Source: JBEIUO01 sp964549785 (GTDB lineage Bacteria; Planctomycetota; Phycisphaerae; Phycisphaerales; UBA1924). From it: a DNA stretch of 20,312 nt. The translations under genes and the position numbers were made by a program. Each line of letters opens with the position of its first letter. The first letter of the stretch is position 1. The stretch lies in assembly GCA_964549785.1 (NCBI GenBank), contig CAZJXA010000036.1:1-20312 (forward strand), in the 5' to 3' direction. The notes beneath the pieces were generated by a model. It worked only from the letters and a program-made list of their open reading frames with translations, ran no database searches and was not told where the DNA came from. Shown here in pieces: positions 7,899 to 16,130 of this stretch.

Positions 7899-9616
7899 AG
7901 CCCTCCGTCCGATCCGCCCTTGCGTCCGGCCAGGCCGTTATCGGGATCGATGCCCGTTCCAAGGCCACGTTCGTGGTTGTTCTTTCCGGCAGCGGCCGGC
8001 CCAAGGTGCTGGAAACCTTGGAAGCGTCCCCGGGCGATTCCGCCGCGATCGCTTCAATCGCCGCCCGTCACAACGCTCAACGGCTCGTCGCGGTCGCTTC
8101 CGTTGCCGATTCTTTCGCGAAGATCATTCCGTCACCGCAATCCGACGCGGTCGAGCGGAGCCCGGCCCACGCGCTGGCCGCCGAGGCCGCCCTTCCCGAC
8201 GGCATCGCGTCGTGGCGTATGGGTTGCGGACCGTGGCCCGCCTCCGGCGGGTGGGTTCTCGCGTGCGGCCTGATTGCCGAACCCGCGACGAAGGTTCCGC
8301 GGTTCGACCTCACCTTCGCGCCCGCGGCGGCGTGTCTGGCCGCAATCACGGCCCCCGGCCCGGCTTCGAGCGCTGCGCCCGGGAGCTTTGGTTCGATGGT
8401 CGAGCCGTCCGGGGCCTGCTGTGTGTTTCATGCCTCGCAGAGCGCCCCGAAGGTCCGGTCGTTTATGAGCGACGAGCCGTCGAGCAAGGGCGTACTCACG
8501 CTGTCCGCGACGGCAACGACGCATCTATACGAACGGATCGTTCTCCCGGCCGTGGCCGAACCGCGATACGAGGCGGCGTGGCTTGACCAGTTCGGGCTCG
8601 CTCTCGGGGCCGCGATTCTGGCCAGCGATCCCGATCCTCTCACGGCTTCACTCGCCTCCCTGCGCTGGAGGGAGCCCGTGGCCGCCGAGGCCCCGCCGGT
8701 CCGTATGACCCGATGGCTCGCCACTCCCACCCGTGCCGCCGTGGTCCTCGTTGGCGCGCTCGTGGCCCTCTTGCTCGGGCGATGGGGGTTCGCCTACGCC
8801 CGACATGAGATACTGGCCTCCAAACTTGAGACCATGGACGGGAGCCGCTCGACCCGCGAGGCCCTGCAGAAACGCGCCGCCCTTTACAACCAACTCTCGA
8901 ATGAGCGATCAACTGGTCGCCTCCCGATGACCAAACTCCTCCACGACCTCTCCCGGATAGCGCCGGTCGGGGTGTCGATCCCCAGCCTTCGGCTCTCGCC
9001 CGAGCAAGGGCTGGTGATTCAGGGCAGGGCGGAGAAGTCGGAACTGATCACCAGCTTCGAGCAGAATCTCAACAGCACTCGGATGCTCCGCAACCTCAAG
9101 AGAACGCGCAACGAGAACACCGATGAGGGGGTGGAGTTTGAACTGACGGCCGAGATCGTTCAGCCCCACAACGCGCTCGCCGCGAAGGAAGATTTCGCCG
9201 CTACGCCGCTCGCGGTTCGGCTTTACGGCGAGAACGCCACCGACGCGGCCGGAACCCGGGCCACCGCACCCGCCTCCGGCGCCACGGCCGGCCCCACGGC
9301 CGGCAACCCGGGCGATCGATCGGACGATCGGTCTCCTGCACGCCCCGCGCGGGCCGCTCGCGCGGCCGCCCCCGTGGCCGACGCCGCCGCGTCGCCTTCG
9401 CGACGGCCGTCCGCAGGCTCGGACACCCCGCCGCCGCCCCTCGCCACGGAAGACATCGCCAAGCTCCCCCGCGGCAAGGTGGTCCTCGAGTTCGGAACCC
9501 GCAAGGGCTACCTGCAGAAGAACGAAAAATCCCTCGACGCCGCTACCAAGGAACGCCTGGCGGCTGAGGTCGAGCGATTGAGGGCGCGGATGGACGAAAC
9601 GCGGGGCGCTCCTTGA
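7895..9616 (+). CDS. gspL: GspL-like inner-membrane protein (PilM/PilN-like fusion)
   Basis: Bitopic protein expected to recruit GspE to the membrane. Residues 1-265 resemble a degenerate actin-like (PilM/GspL cytoplasmic) domain: VIGIDARSKATFVVVL at 15-30 has the position of a phosphate-1 loop but lacks clear nucleotide-binding signatures. A single transmembrane helix lies at about 281-301. Residues about 302-425 form a PilN-like periplasmic domain: a coiled helix (EILASKLETM...REALQKRAALYNQL), then LLHDLSRIAPVGVSIPSLRL and VEFELTAEIV. An Ala/Pro/Arg-rich linker (about 450-518) follows, and a charged helix (about 545-568) ends the protein. At 573 residues it exceeds model GspL (about 400). 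Both junctions overlap (ATGA with gspK, TGATG with gspM). Calling it GspL rests on this architecture and on gene order. Confidence 0.8.
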   Translation: MKPSVRSALASGQAVIGIDARSKATFVVVLSGSGRPKVLETLEASPGDSAAIASIAARHNAQRLVAVASVADSFAKIIPSPQSDAVERSPAHALAAEAALPDGIASWRMGCGPWPASGGWVLACGLIAEPATKVPRFDLTFAPAAACLAAITAPGPASSAAPGSFGSMVEPSGACCVFHASQSAPKVRSFMSDEPSSKGVLTLSATATTHLYERIVLPAVAEPRYEAAWLDQFGLALGAAILASDPDPLTASLASLRWREPVAAEAPPVRMTRWLATPTRAAVVLVGALVALLLGRWGFAYARHEILASKLETMDGSRSTREALQKRAALYNQLSNERSTGRLPMTKLLHDLSRIAPVGVSIPSLRLSPEQGLVIQGRAEKSELITSFEQNLNSTRMLRNLKRTRNENTDEGVEFELTAEIVQPHNALAAKEDFAATPLAVRLYGENATDAAGTRATAPASGATAGPTAGNPGDRSDDRSPARPARAARAAAPVADAAASPSRRPSAGSDTPPPPLATEDIAKLPRGKVVLEFGTRKGYLQKNEKSLDAATKERLAAEVERLRARMDETRGAP

Positions 9617-10254
9617 TGGCCGCTCCGACGTCCGGCAACGCCGCCCGTTTCGCGGCCCGTTTCGCGACGCTGCCCCGCGTGACCCGCTGGGTTCTCTCCG
9701 CCGCGCTCTTCATCGCGGCCTATTTTGGTGTGATCGAACCTGTCCTTGATCGCACCAACCAACTTTGGGCGCGGGGCGACGCCAACGCGGCGTCGCTCGT
9801 GGCGTACGAGAAAAATCGGGCCGCCCTCACTGCCGCCGACGCCGACGTGAAACTTGGTCTGGCCCGCTATGGCTCGGTCGAAGGGCCGGGCGACCCCGAA
9901 GCCCGGCCCGTCGAGTTCAACCGCATGATCGATGCGTTGCTCGACGAGCACGGCATCACCGATGCGTCCAGCACCTCGCGCACGGTTCCTCTAGGTAACG
10001 TTCCGCTCTCCCAGTCCTTCGGGCCCGATTTCCGGGTCGATCGACTCGTCCGCGAACTGCAGTTTGAGGCCGCACCGGAAGCGCTGTCCGCGTTCCTCGC
10101 GGATGCGGAGCGTCGGCCACTCGTGACCACTGTGTCCCGCCTGAATGTTCGTGCCGAGGAAGGTCGCGGGGGCCGGGGCGAGGAGAATCGTCTCCTCCGC
10201 GTTTCGCTCGCGGTCGAAACCTGGCTCCTGGTTCGCAAGGGAGCGCGGAAGTGA
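9616..10254 (+). CDS. gspM: GspM-like (PilO-like) inner-membrane platform protein
   Basis: Partner of GspL in the assembly platform. The short cytoplasmic N-terminus has basic residues, and a single transmembrane helix lies at about 23-40 (TRWVLSAALFIAAYFGVI). A helical stalk (about 45-80) is followed by a C-terminal ferredoxin-like half containing RPVEFNRMIDALLDEHGIT and LVRELQFEAAPEALSAFLADAE, a pattern shared by PilO and GspM. At 212 residues the length fits. ATG 9616 overlaps the gspL stop by one base; a TTG codon immediately before it is in frame but less likely. It overlaps the next gene by GTGA. Identity rests on topology and order more than on sequence. Confidence 0.78.
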   Translation: MAAPTSGNAARFAARFATLPRVTRWVLSAALFIAAYFGVIEPVLDRTNQLWARGDANAASLVAYEKNRAALTAADADVKLGLARYGSVEGPGDPEARPVEFNRMIDALLDEHGITDASSTSRTVPLGNVPLSQSFGPDFRVDRLVRELQFEAAPEALSAFLADAERRPLVTTVSRLNVRAEEGRGGRGEENRLLRVSLAVETWLLVRKGARK

Positions 10255-10931
10255 CGCCCCGCAAGCCGCAGGAGTTTTCGCTGCTGTGGGCGTGGAGGCA
10301 TTCGCCGGCGCTTTCGTTGATTGCCGTCGCTTCGGTCGTGCTCGCCCTGGCGGGACTCGCGGTTCCCGCGGCCGACCTCGCCCGGGCCTTTTTCGCCAAG
10401 AGCCCCGCCGCTCTGGAAGCCAAGGGAGAGGAACAACGCCAAGCCGAGCAGCAGGCCGGCGTCTTTGCCGGGTACTCGGCCCAGATTGATGGACGCTCGG
10501 TTTTCATCCTGCCGAGCCCTCCGTCGGCTCCGGTCGTTTCCGAGGCGGAGCCCGACGAAGAGGACGCCCCGGATGCGCCGTTGCGTTATGGCGGTCCCGC
10601 CATTATCGCGGCGGTGAACGGAGCGGTGTGGTTCGCCGACGGCTCACGACTGTCGGCGGGTGATCCTGCGAAGGACGGATTTGCCGTGGTTGCCATGAAC
10701 GCGCCCTGGGACGTCACACTTCGCTGGAAGGGTTCCGAGTTCACGGTGCCGATCTTCGAGCGCGACCGAGCGGTCATGCCGTCAACGCCGCCGGATGATG
10801 GAGCCAGCGGCTTGCGAGATTCCGGTTCGCCCCAATCGACACAGGAGCCGCGGCTGAGCCCGCCGGCCGCTGCCCCCGACGCCTCTTCCGACACACCTTC
10901 GCCCGAACCAACAGAAAGCCCCTCACGATGA
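10251..10931 (+). CDS. GspC/PilP-like periplasmic linker protein
   Basis: Probable link between the inner-membrane platform and the secretin. The protein has a short cytoplasmic N-terminus, one transmembrane helix (about 18-38), a helical Gln/Glu stretch and an acidic linker (about 97-108). A small beta-rich domain follows (about 111-171: YGGPAIIAAVNGAVWFADGS ... DVTLRWKGSEFTVPIFER). That domain has the strand pattern of the homology region of GspC or of PilP, with an ADGSRLSAGD turn. No PDZ domain or second coiled segment is present; the last 55 residues are Pro/Ser-rich and probably disordered. The start is GTG overlapping the gspM stop (GTGA), and the stop overlaps gspD (ATGA). Its place directly before the secretin matches pilP before pilQ. 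Similarity is too weak for a firm gene symbol. Confidence 0.65.
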   Translation: MTPRKPQEFSLLWAWRHSPALSLIAVASVVLALAGLAVPAADLARAFFAKSPAALEAKGEEQRQAEQQAGVFAGYSAQIDGRSVFILPSPPSAPVVSEAEPDEEDAPDAPLRYGGPAIIAAVNGAVWFADGSRLSAGDPAKDGFAVVAMNAPWDVTLRWKGSEFTVPIFERDRAVMPSTPPDDGASGLRDSGSPQSTQEPRLSPPAAAPDASSDTPSPEPTESPSR

Positions 10932-13498
10932 CGCATCAGCACCGCCCATTCCGATTACACGCCATCGGTAGTTTGCTCGGAGCAGGTCTCGCGTTGAGTG
11001 AGCCGGCGTTCGCGCAGCCCGAGGCGGCAGTGCCTGAGCCCGCTCCGGTGGCGCCGACCGTGAACCCACCGCGTGCGGCCCCCAAACTCGACCCCGATGG
11101 ACGCCGGATTCTGGAAGGCCCCGATACCACCCTTGCCTTCAAGAATGTGACGGTCGATCAGATCATTCCTTTTATCGTCGAGGCCACCGGGAAGGTCGTC
11201 ATGCCCCAACCCGACGTGCTCTCGCGCAAGGTCACGGTCCTGAACGACCAGCCGATTCCGCGCCAGCACGCCCTCGACCTGGTGTTCATGGCCCTGTTTC
11301 AGACCGGGGTGGCGGTCGTTGAAACACCGACGACGATCACGCTCCGCGACATCACCGAGATCACTCGGCAGGACGTCCCGGTGTTGGGGCCCGACGAATC
11401 GACGTTGGAGCGTACCGATGTGGGCACCGTGGTCGAGAAAGTTTTTGCGCTGAGGCACTCGAACGCCAAGAACATCGGCGAGATGCTGAAAGACTCGATC
11501 CCCGATTATGCCAAGCGGACGGTTGACGAAGATTCCAACCAGATCGCCGTCATGGGCAACGTCGGCCTGCTGCAGCGGCTGGAACGGCTGATCGGGTCGC
11601 TGGACCGCCCCTCCGCAGGGGCGCTGCAGACCGAGACGTTCCGCTTGAAATACGCCGATGCGACATCGATTAAAGCCAACATTGAGGAACTTTTCGGATC
11701 CGGGTCCGCGTCGGCGCCGGCCTCGAACAGCAACAACCAGCGCGGGAATCGCAACCAAGGCAACAACAACGAGCCACGCAATCAGATGCAGATGTTCCGA
11801 TTCGCTGGCCAGGCGGGCGGGGCCGAGGCCGCCACTGCCGCGAGCGGCGAAATCCGTGTGTCCGCCAACGCCCAGCAAAATTCCGTCACGGTGGTCGCCG
11901 ACCCGGCGATCCTGGCGCAGGTCGGTCAACAGATCGCGAACCAATGGGATCGGCCCCTCCCGGAGGAAGCGGTCGTTCCGAAGATCTACGACCTCAAGAA
12001 CACCGACCCGGTGAAGGTCCGTGATCTTCTCGAAGGTCTATTCGGGTCCGGGGCTTCATCGACGGCGGGCCGAACCACGGGCGGGGGCGGCAACAATAAT
12101 CAGGCGGCGTCCGCGGGCTCGTCCCAGGGCGTCGGTCGACTGGCGGGCCAGTTTTCGTTCCAGGCCATCCCAGAATCCAGCCGTCTGGTGGTCGTCGCGA
12201 AAAGCCCCGACAACATCGCCGTGATCGACACCATCATCGCCGATCTTGACAAGCCCCAGACGGCGGGCCTCCCCGTCATCATTGAACTCAAGCACGCCTC
12301 GGCGGAAGACCTTGCCGAGCAACTGAACACCCTTCTTTCGCAAGATGGCACACTCGCCCAGATCCGCCGGTCGGAGTCGGGGCTTTCGGACGCGGCTTCC
12401 TCGGCCAGCCCATTCGCCAGCGAGACGACAACGACCGACGGGCAGGCCACCGAGACCACCACCCCGGACACGATGTCCTTCTGGTGGCAACGCTCACGAC
12501 CGCCCACCGACCGTCGCAATGCCTCCAACCTTGTGGGCCAACTCCGTATCGTTCCGATCTGGCGGCAGAACGCCATCATGGTTGTCTCGCCGCCGGAGTA
12601 CAAGCAGTCGATCATCGACCTCGTCAATCAACTCGACAAGCCGGGTCGCCAGGTGCTTCTCGCGGCCGTCGTCGCCGAACTCTCGACCGAGGACGCCAAG
12701 TCTCTGGGCATCCGCTGGTCGAGCCAGGACATCAACCCCACCAATCCGGACAACTCGGTCTCGCTCTCGACGACCGCCACCGGGCAACGCAACGACATCG
12801 CCGAGAGCCTCTTCAACACCTCGGTCCTGGACGCCAATCTCGACGTCAATGTCCTCCTCCAGGCCCTGGCGCAGGAATCCGGAGTCTCGATCCTTTCCGA
12901 ACCGCGGATCTTCACGAGCGACAATCAGGAAGCCGAGTTCTTCGACGGGCAAGACATCCCCTTCATCACCAACGCCCAGACCAACGACAACGGCAACCTC
13001 ACCCAGACGTTCGATTACAAGGCGGTCGGCATCCAACTGCGTATCCGCCCTCGTATCACCGTGAAGCGCGACGTCGATCTCAAGGTCAACCTCGAACTCT
13101 CGTCGATCGTCCCCGGCCAGACCCTTTTCGGCGGGTTCATCGTCGAACGCCGCGAAACGACGACGCAGCTCATCGTCAAGGACGGCCAGACGATCGTCAT
13201 CTCCGGCATCCTCCGGAGCGAGGACTCCGACATCGTCCGCAAGGTTCCCATTTTGGGCGACATCCCGGTCCTTCGTCTGTTGTTCAAGAGCAAGGAACGC
13301 ACCAAGACCAACACCGAATTGCTGGTCTTCATCACCCCCATTGTCGTCGATAACACTGACGCCGCCGAGGGAGTGAACGCGCCCTACCTGCAACGCCTCG
13401 AGCAACTCCGCCGTCAACTTGGCAGCGAGAACCCGCTCCTCTCGGATCCCGGCGTCCCACCGCCGCCCCCGCCTGCCAAACCCTCCGAGCCTCGTTGA
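10928..13498 (+). CDS. gspD: Type II secretion system secretin GspD with an extra N-type domain
   Basis: Outer-membrane channel of the system. A signal peptide ends near AFA/Q (28-30) and is followed by a Pro/Ala linker. The N0 domain is at about 65-145. Four further secretin-N-type domains follow at about 168-228, 234-343, 348-443 and 447-571, the last three each with a low-complexity insert (Asn/Gln-rich 262-290, Gly/Asn/Ser-rich 374-403, Ser/Thr-rich 485-512). The secretin core (about 573-808) shows VLLAAVVAELSTEDAKSLGI, SILSEPRIFTSDNQEAEFFDGQDIPF, YKAVGIQLRIRPRI, VKDGQTIVISGILR, the VPILGDIPVLRLLF signature and TELLVFITPIVV. The C-terminus is a short Pro-rich tail without an obvious S-domain. 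Classical GspD has N0-N3, so one N domain is extra. At 856 residues it is long. The start overlaps the GspC-like gene by ATGA. Confidence 0.96.
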   Translation: MTHQHRPFRLHAIGSLLGAGLALSEPAFAQPEAAVPEPAPVAPTVNPPRAAPKLDPDGRRILEGPDTTLAFKNVTVDQIIPFIVEATGKVVMPQPDVLSRKVTVLNDQPIPRQHALDLVFMALFQTGVAVVETPTTITLRDITEITRQDVPVLGPDESTLERTDVGTVVEKVFALRHSNAKNIGEMLKDSIPDYAKRTVDEDSNQIAVMGNVGLLQRLERLIGSLDRPSAGALQTETFRLKYADATSIKANIEELFGSGSASAPASNSNNQRGNRNQGNNNEPRNQMQMFRFAGQAGGAEAATAASGEIRVSANAQQNSVTVVADPAILAQVGQQIANQWDRPLPEEAVVPKIYDLKNTDPVKVRDLLEGLFGSGASSTAGRTTGGGGNNNQAASAGSSQGVGRLAGQFSFQAIPESSRLVVVAKSPDNIAVIDTIIADLDKPQTAGLPVIIELKHASAEDLAEQLNTLLSQDGTLAQIRRSESGLSDAASSASPFASETTTTDGQATETTTPDTMSFWWQRSRPPTDRRNASNLVGQLRIVPIWRQNAIMVVSPPEYKQSIIDLVNQLDKPGRQVLLAAVVAELSTEDAKSLGIRWSSQDINPTNPDNSVSLSTTATGQRNDIAESLFNTSVLDANLDVNVLLQALAQESGVSILSEPRIFTSDNQEAEFFDGQDIPFITNAQTNDNGNLTQTFDYKAVGIQLRIRPRITVKRDVDLKVNLELSSIVPGQTLFGGFIVERRETTTQLIVKDGQTIVISGILRSEDSDIVRKVPILGDIPVLRLLFKSKERTKTNTELLVFITPIVVDNTDAAEGVNAPYLQRLEQLRRQLGSENPLLSDPGVPPPPPPAKPSEPR

Positions 13499-13560
13499 TC
13501 CTCCGCGTGGCACCCCGGCGGGCCGTGGTCTCGCGTGTGTTTGCTGCCTTCCCCCACTTC

Positions 13561-14805
13561 ATGCCGCGACCTCACCTCCCATTCGGCCTCCTGCTGTGCT
13601 CTCTCTGCGTGAGCGGCTGCGTCACCGAATCGTCTGCCCCTGTGCGGGGCACGCCGGTCAAGGCTTCACCCGGCGCTGCCGTCCCCGCCGGTCCTCTTGC
13701 CACCCCGGCCTCCAACGCCCGCACCACCATTTCGCGCATCAACGTCGCGGTGGTGCCACTGGGCCTGGTTGAGTACGACGGGCTCACGCTCCCTTTGGTT
13801 TCGCCCGACGGCCGATTTATGGTCACCCGCACCGGGGCTCCGCCGGAGTGGCCCGCGCTCTTGGCCGCGCCGGGGGCGAGCCCGCCGTCGCCGGGTTCTT
13901 TCCGCGCGTTTGCGATTCGCGCTGCGGCGCTCGAACCCCTTGAGCTGGCGGCCGGGGTGCCGGCCGATTCAGTTCTGGGCCGCGACGCCGATTCGCAAGG
14001 CTTCCTCATCGAGCAGCTCAAGCCCGACGGCACCCGCGTGATCGGCAAGGTCGGCTGGCTCGGTAACACCGTGACATGGCTTGTCGAATCTCCTGAAGTC
14101 AACGCCCACGCGGTTTTCCACGCCGACGGCCTCGTGTTCGTGCGGCGCGGCGTTGACGCCGCCGAGCGCGTGCTGGTGTACCGCGACAAATCCGGCAGAG
14201 AAGACGTCCGCTCGGCCCCCGGGGGCGGCTACGCGATGCCCCTGCACTCGCCCGATGCCTCAATCGTCTGGGTTCTCCGCAGCACCGCGGCGGGCACCGA
14301 AATCGAATCGATCCGCTTCGCGGATGGCGCGTTCGGCGCCACGCTCACCCGCACGCTCCTGACCGCGTCGAACACGCCGGCCGCGGCCTTTCAACTCGCG
14401 ATGTCCACAGCCAACACGATCCCTTCGGGGTCTCAGAATCCGCTTCCCTTCGCGATTCTCAGCACCCGCCTCAACGGCGTCGTTGCCGTCGGTTTCGAAA
14501 CGGCTCGGGCCACCGTTCTTTCAAAGGGCGCGGTCGCTGTCACTCCGATCGTCACCGGAAACGCCGGTGGAGGCCTCCGAGGCTATATCTGCACACGCGA
14601 TGACGGCTTGGTGTATGTGCCCGAAGGCGCGGCCACCCCGACGGCCGGCAATGCCGTTCGCCCCGACGCCCGCCTGCTCGACAGTCCCTATGTTGTGCGG
14701 GCCACCTCGAACGAGTCCGCGCCGTTCATCCTTCTCGGCCCGTCGCTCAACGCCCCTGACCGGATGGAAGTCCTGAAAATGGCGATCGCCCCCGGCGGAC
14801 GCTGA
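13561..14805 (+). CDS. Putative lipoprotein closing the T2SS operon, possibly beta-propeller-like
   Basis: From ATG 13561 the protein begins MPRPHLPFGLLLCSLCVSGC, a lipoprotein signal peptide with lipobox V-S-G-C and lipidated Cys20. A Pro/Ala/Ser tether follows, then about 360 residues dominated by beta strands. LVSPDGRFMVTRTG, LHSPDASIVWVLRS and YICTRDDGLVYVPEG recall the 'S-P-D-G-R' blades of WD40/TolB-like propellers, but the repeats are too irregular for a firm call. The frame is open upstream to TTG 13495, which would overlap the gspD stop; that start would bury the signal peptide behind 22 residues. There is no strong ribosome-binding site. Its position suggests an accessory T2SS component such as a pilotin or surface factor; this is inference. 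It ends 8 bp from the convergent acetyltransferase gene. Confidence 0.75.
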   Translation: MPRPHLPFGLLLCSLCVSGCVTESSAPVRGTPVKASPGAAVPAGPLATPASNARTTISRINVAVVPLGLVEYDGLTLPLVSPDGRFMVTRTGAPPEWPALLAAPGASPPSPGSFRAFAIRAAALEPLELAAGVPADSVLGRDADSQGFLIEQLKPDGTRVIGKVGWLGNTVTWLVESPEVNAHAVFHADGLVFVRRGVDAAERVLVYRDKSGREDVRSAPGGGYAMPLHSPDASIVWVLRSTAAGTEIESIRFADGAFGATLTRTLLTASNTPAAAFQLAMSTANTIPSGSQNPLPFAILSTRLNGVVAVGFETARATVLSKGAVAVTPIVTGNAGGGLRGYICTRDDGLVYVPEGAATPTAGNAVRPDARLLDSPYVVRATSNESAPFILLGPSLNAPDRMEVLKMAIAPGGR

Positions 14806-14813
14806 CCCAAGGG

Positions 14814-16007
14814 CTAAAAGAAGTCCGTCATCCACGGCGTTCCTTGTCCGCAGAAGAGGGCGTCGGCGGATTCCACCGCTCCGTCCGGTCCTTCCAGGAG
14901 GCCGATCGCTCGGGCCTGCGAGGCCGTGTGGAGCCCGCAATAGAGCGGCGCGAAGGCCCGAACGTCGCACTGCACGGCGGGTTCGGTTTCCGTGGTTCGC
15001 TCGCACACACCCTTGCGGTCGCGCACCGTCACCCGCCACCGGCCGTTGTTCTCGGCTACCAAGTCGTCCCGGATGTCGAACACCGTGCTGGTGGCGACCC
15101 CGCGCGCGTACCCGCGCAGCCGCACGGCCTCTGGCACCCGCAAGACACGCAGCATCCAGAACTCTTTCAGGTCGATCGAAAACCGCTGCTGAGGCAGGAG
15201 CGTCGCCAACGGGTGCAGCGGGGCCCCCGCCACCAAGGCGTGCTCCGTCATGGTTGTGAAATCGGCAAGCAATCCCAGAACCTTGCGGGCCGCCGATGGA
15301 GTGCTCCATGCGATGTCGGAGACCACGAGATCGCCCCGTTCGCGACCGCCGCCGCTCTCGGTCTGGGCGAACATGTACGCCGCGATTCGTCCGTCTTCCC
15401 GCACCCCGAAACCGTGAAAGGTCTCGTCGCGCCGGTTCCTGACTCGTTCCCATAAGTACTCTGTGCGATCCGTCATCCCGGCGAAGTTCTGCGCGAACCG
15501 GCGGTAGCAGTCCTTCACCTCGTCCATCTCGGGAGGGCCGATCGCGACCACGTCCCGGGCCTTCTCGGTCGCGCCGAGCGTCTGCATCGGCAATTTGCTC
15601 ACAAATCGGTGTCCCGCCTGCTCATATCCGACCGCGCGATACAAGGGCTGCGTTGACGCATAGAGCACCGAAAGCGGGTATCCGTCGGCCGCCGCTTCGC
15701 GAACCGCCGCCTGCATCATCCGCTTCGCGTGACCGCACCCGCGGTGCTCCGGCGGCGTCGCCACGCCGGCGATGCCGAGCATCGGAACGCTTTTCCCGCC
15801 CCACCACTGGGCCATGGGGATGCGGCCCAGACACGAGACCACGCGGCGGCCGTCGGCCCCGCCATTGCGCATCACCCGAAGATTGTCAACGCCGAGTTTC
15901 TCGCTCAGCCACTTGGTGGCGCCTTCGGGCTTGGTGCCGAAGGCGATCGAGATAAACCTGGACATCGCCGAAACATCGCCCGGATCGACCTTGGTGAACT
16001 CGCCCAT
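14814..16007 (-). CDS. Eis-like GNAT N-acetyltransferase
   Basis: Predicted acetyl-CoA-dependent acetyltransferase of the Eis family (GNAT domain, second GNAT-like domain, C-terminal SCP2-like domain). The acetyl-CoA loop R-G-C-G-H-A (89-94) follows the strand MLGIAGVATPPEH. STQPLYRAVGYEQAG (118-132) carries Tyr123, the expected position of the catalytic general acid. The protein ends in TDFF; in mycobacterial Eis the carboxylate of the terminal Phe serves as catalytic base, so the exact C-terminus probably matters. At 397 residues it matches the family (about 400). ATG 16007 is chosen because GGAG lies 8 nt upstream; an in-frame GTG at 16016 would add three residues. The substrate is unknown: characterised members acetylate aminoglycosides and lysines of protein targets. 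It may be co-transcribed with the phosphatase gene 123 bp upstream. Confidence 0.88.
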   Translation of the reverse strand: MGEFTKVDPGDVSAMSRFISIAFGTKPEGATKWLSEKLGVDNLRVMRNGGADGRRVVSCLGRIPMAQWWGGKSVPMLGIAGVATPPEHRGCGHAKRMMQAAVREAAADGYPLSVLYASTQPLYRAVGYEQAGHRFVSKLPMQTLGATEKARDVVAIGPPEMDEVKDCYRRFAQNFAGMTDRTEYLWERVRNRRDETFHGFGVREDGRIAAYMFAQTESGGGRERGDLVVSDIAWSTPSAARKVLGLLADFTTMTEHALVAGAPLHPLATLLPQQRFSIDLKEFWMLRVLRVPEAVRLRGYARGVATSTVFDIRDDLVAENNGRWRVTVRDRKGVCERTTETEPAVQCDVRAFAPLYCGLHTASQARAIGLLEGPDGAVESADALFCGQGTPWMTDFF

Positions 16008-16130
16008 CGCTCGCACTCCGACTGCCGCACAACGATCCGCTACCGGGGTTTACTCAAGCGCAGCGGAATGGCGAGCCACTTGGGAACCAACCGCTTCGAT
16101 CCCGCGTGTGTGAGTGAGACTCTTCGCCGC
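16008..16130. other. Intergenic gap between phosphatase and acetyltransferase genes
   Basis: The 123-bp spacer holds the GGAG ribosome-binding site of the acetyltransferase (16016-16019, read on the minus strand). I see no convincing promoter, terminator hairpin, repeat or small reading frame in it. Confidence 0.5.

Noticed and set aside
9230..9450. GC-rich repetitive-looking DNA inside gspL
   Set aside because: It encodes an Ala/Pro/Arg-rich linker in frame; the repetition is codon-level low complexity, not a DNA repeat or mobile element.
12494..13513. Antisense open frame opposite the secretin core
   Set aside because: Mirrors the codon bias of gspD; rich in Asp/Arg/Gly and without a recognisable domain.
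14806..14813. Possible bidirectional terminator between the convergent lipoprotein and acetyltransferase genes
   Set aside because: The 8-bp gap and its flanks contain no stem with a T tract.
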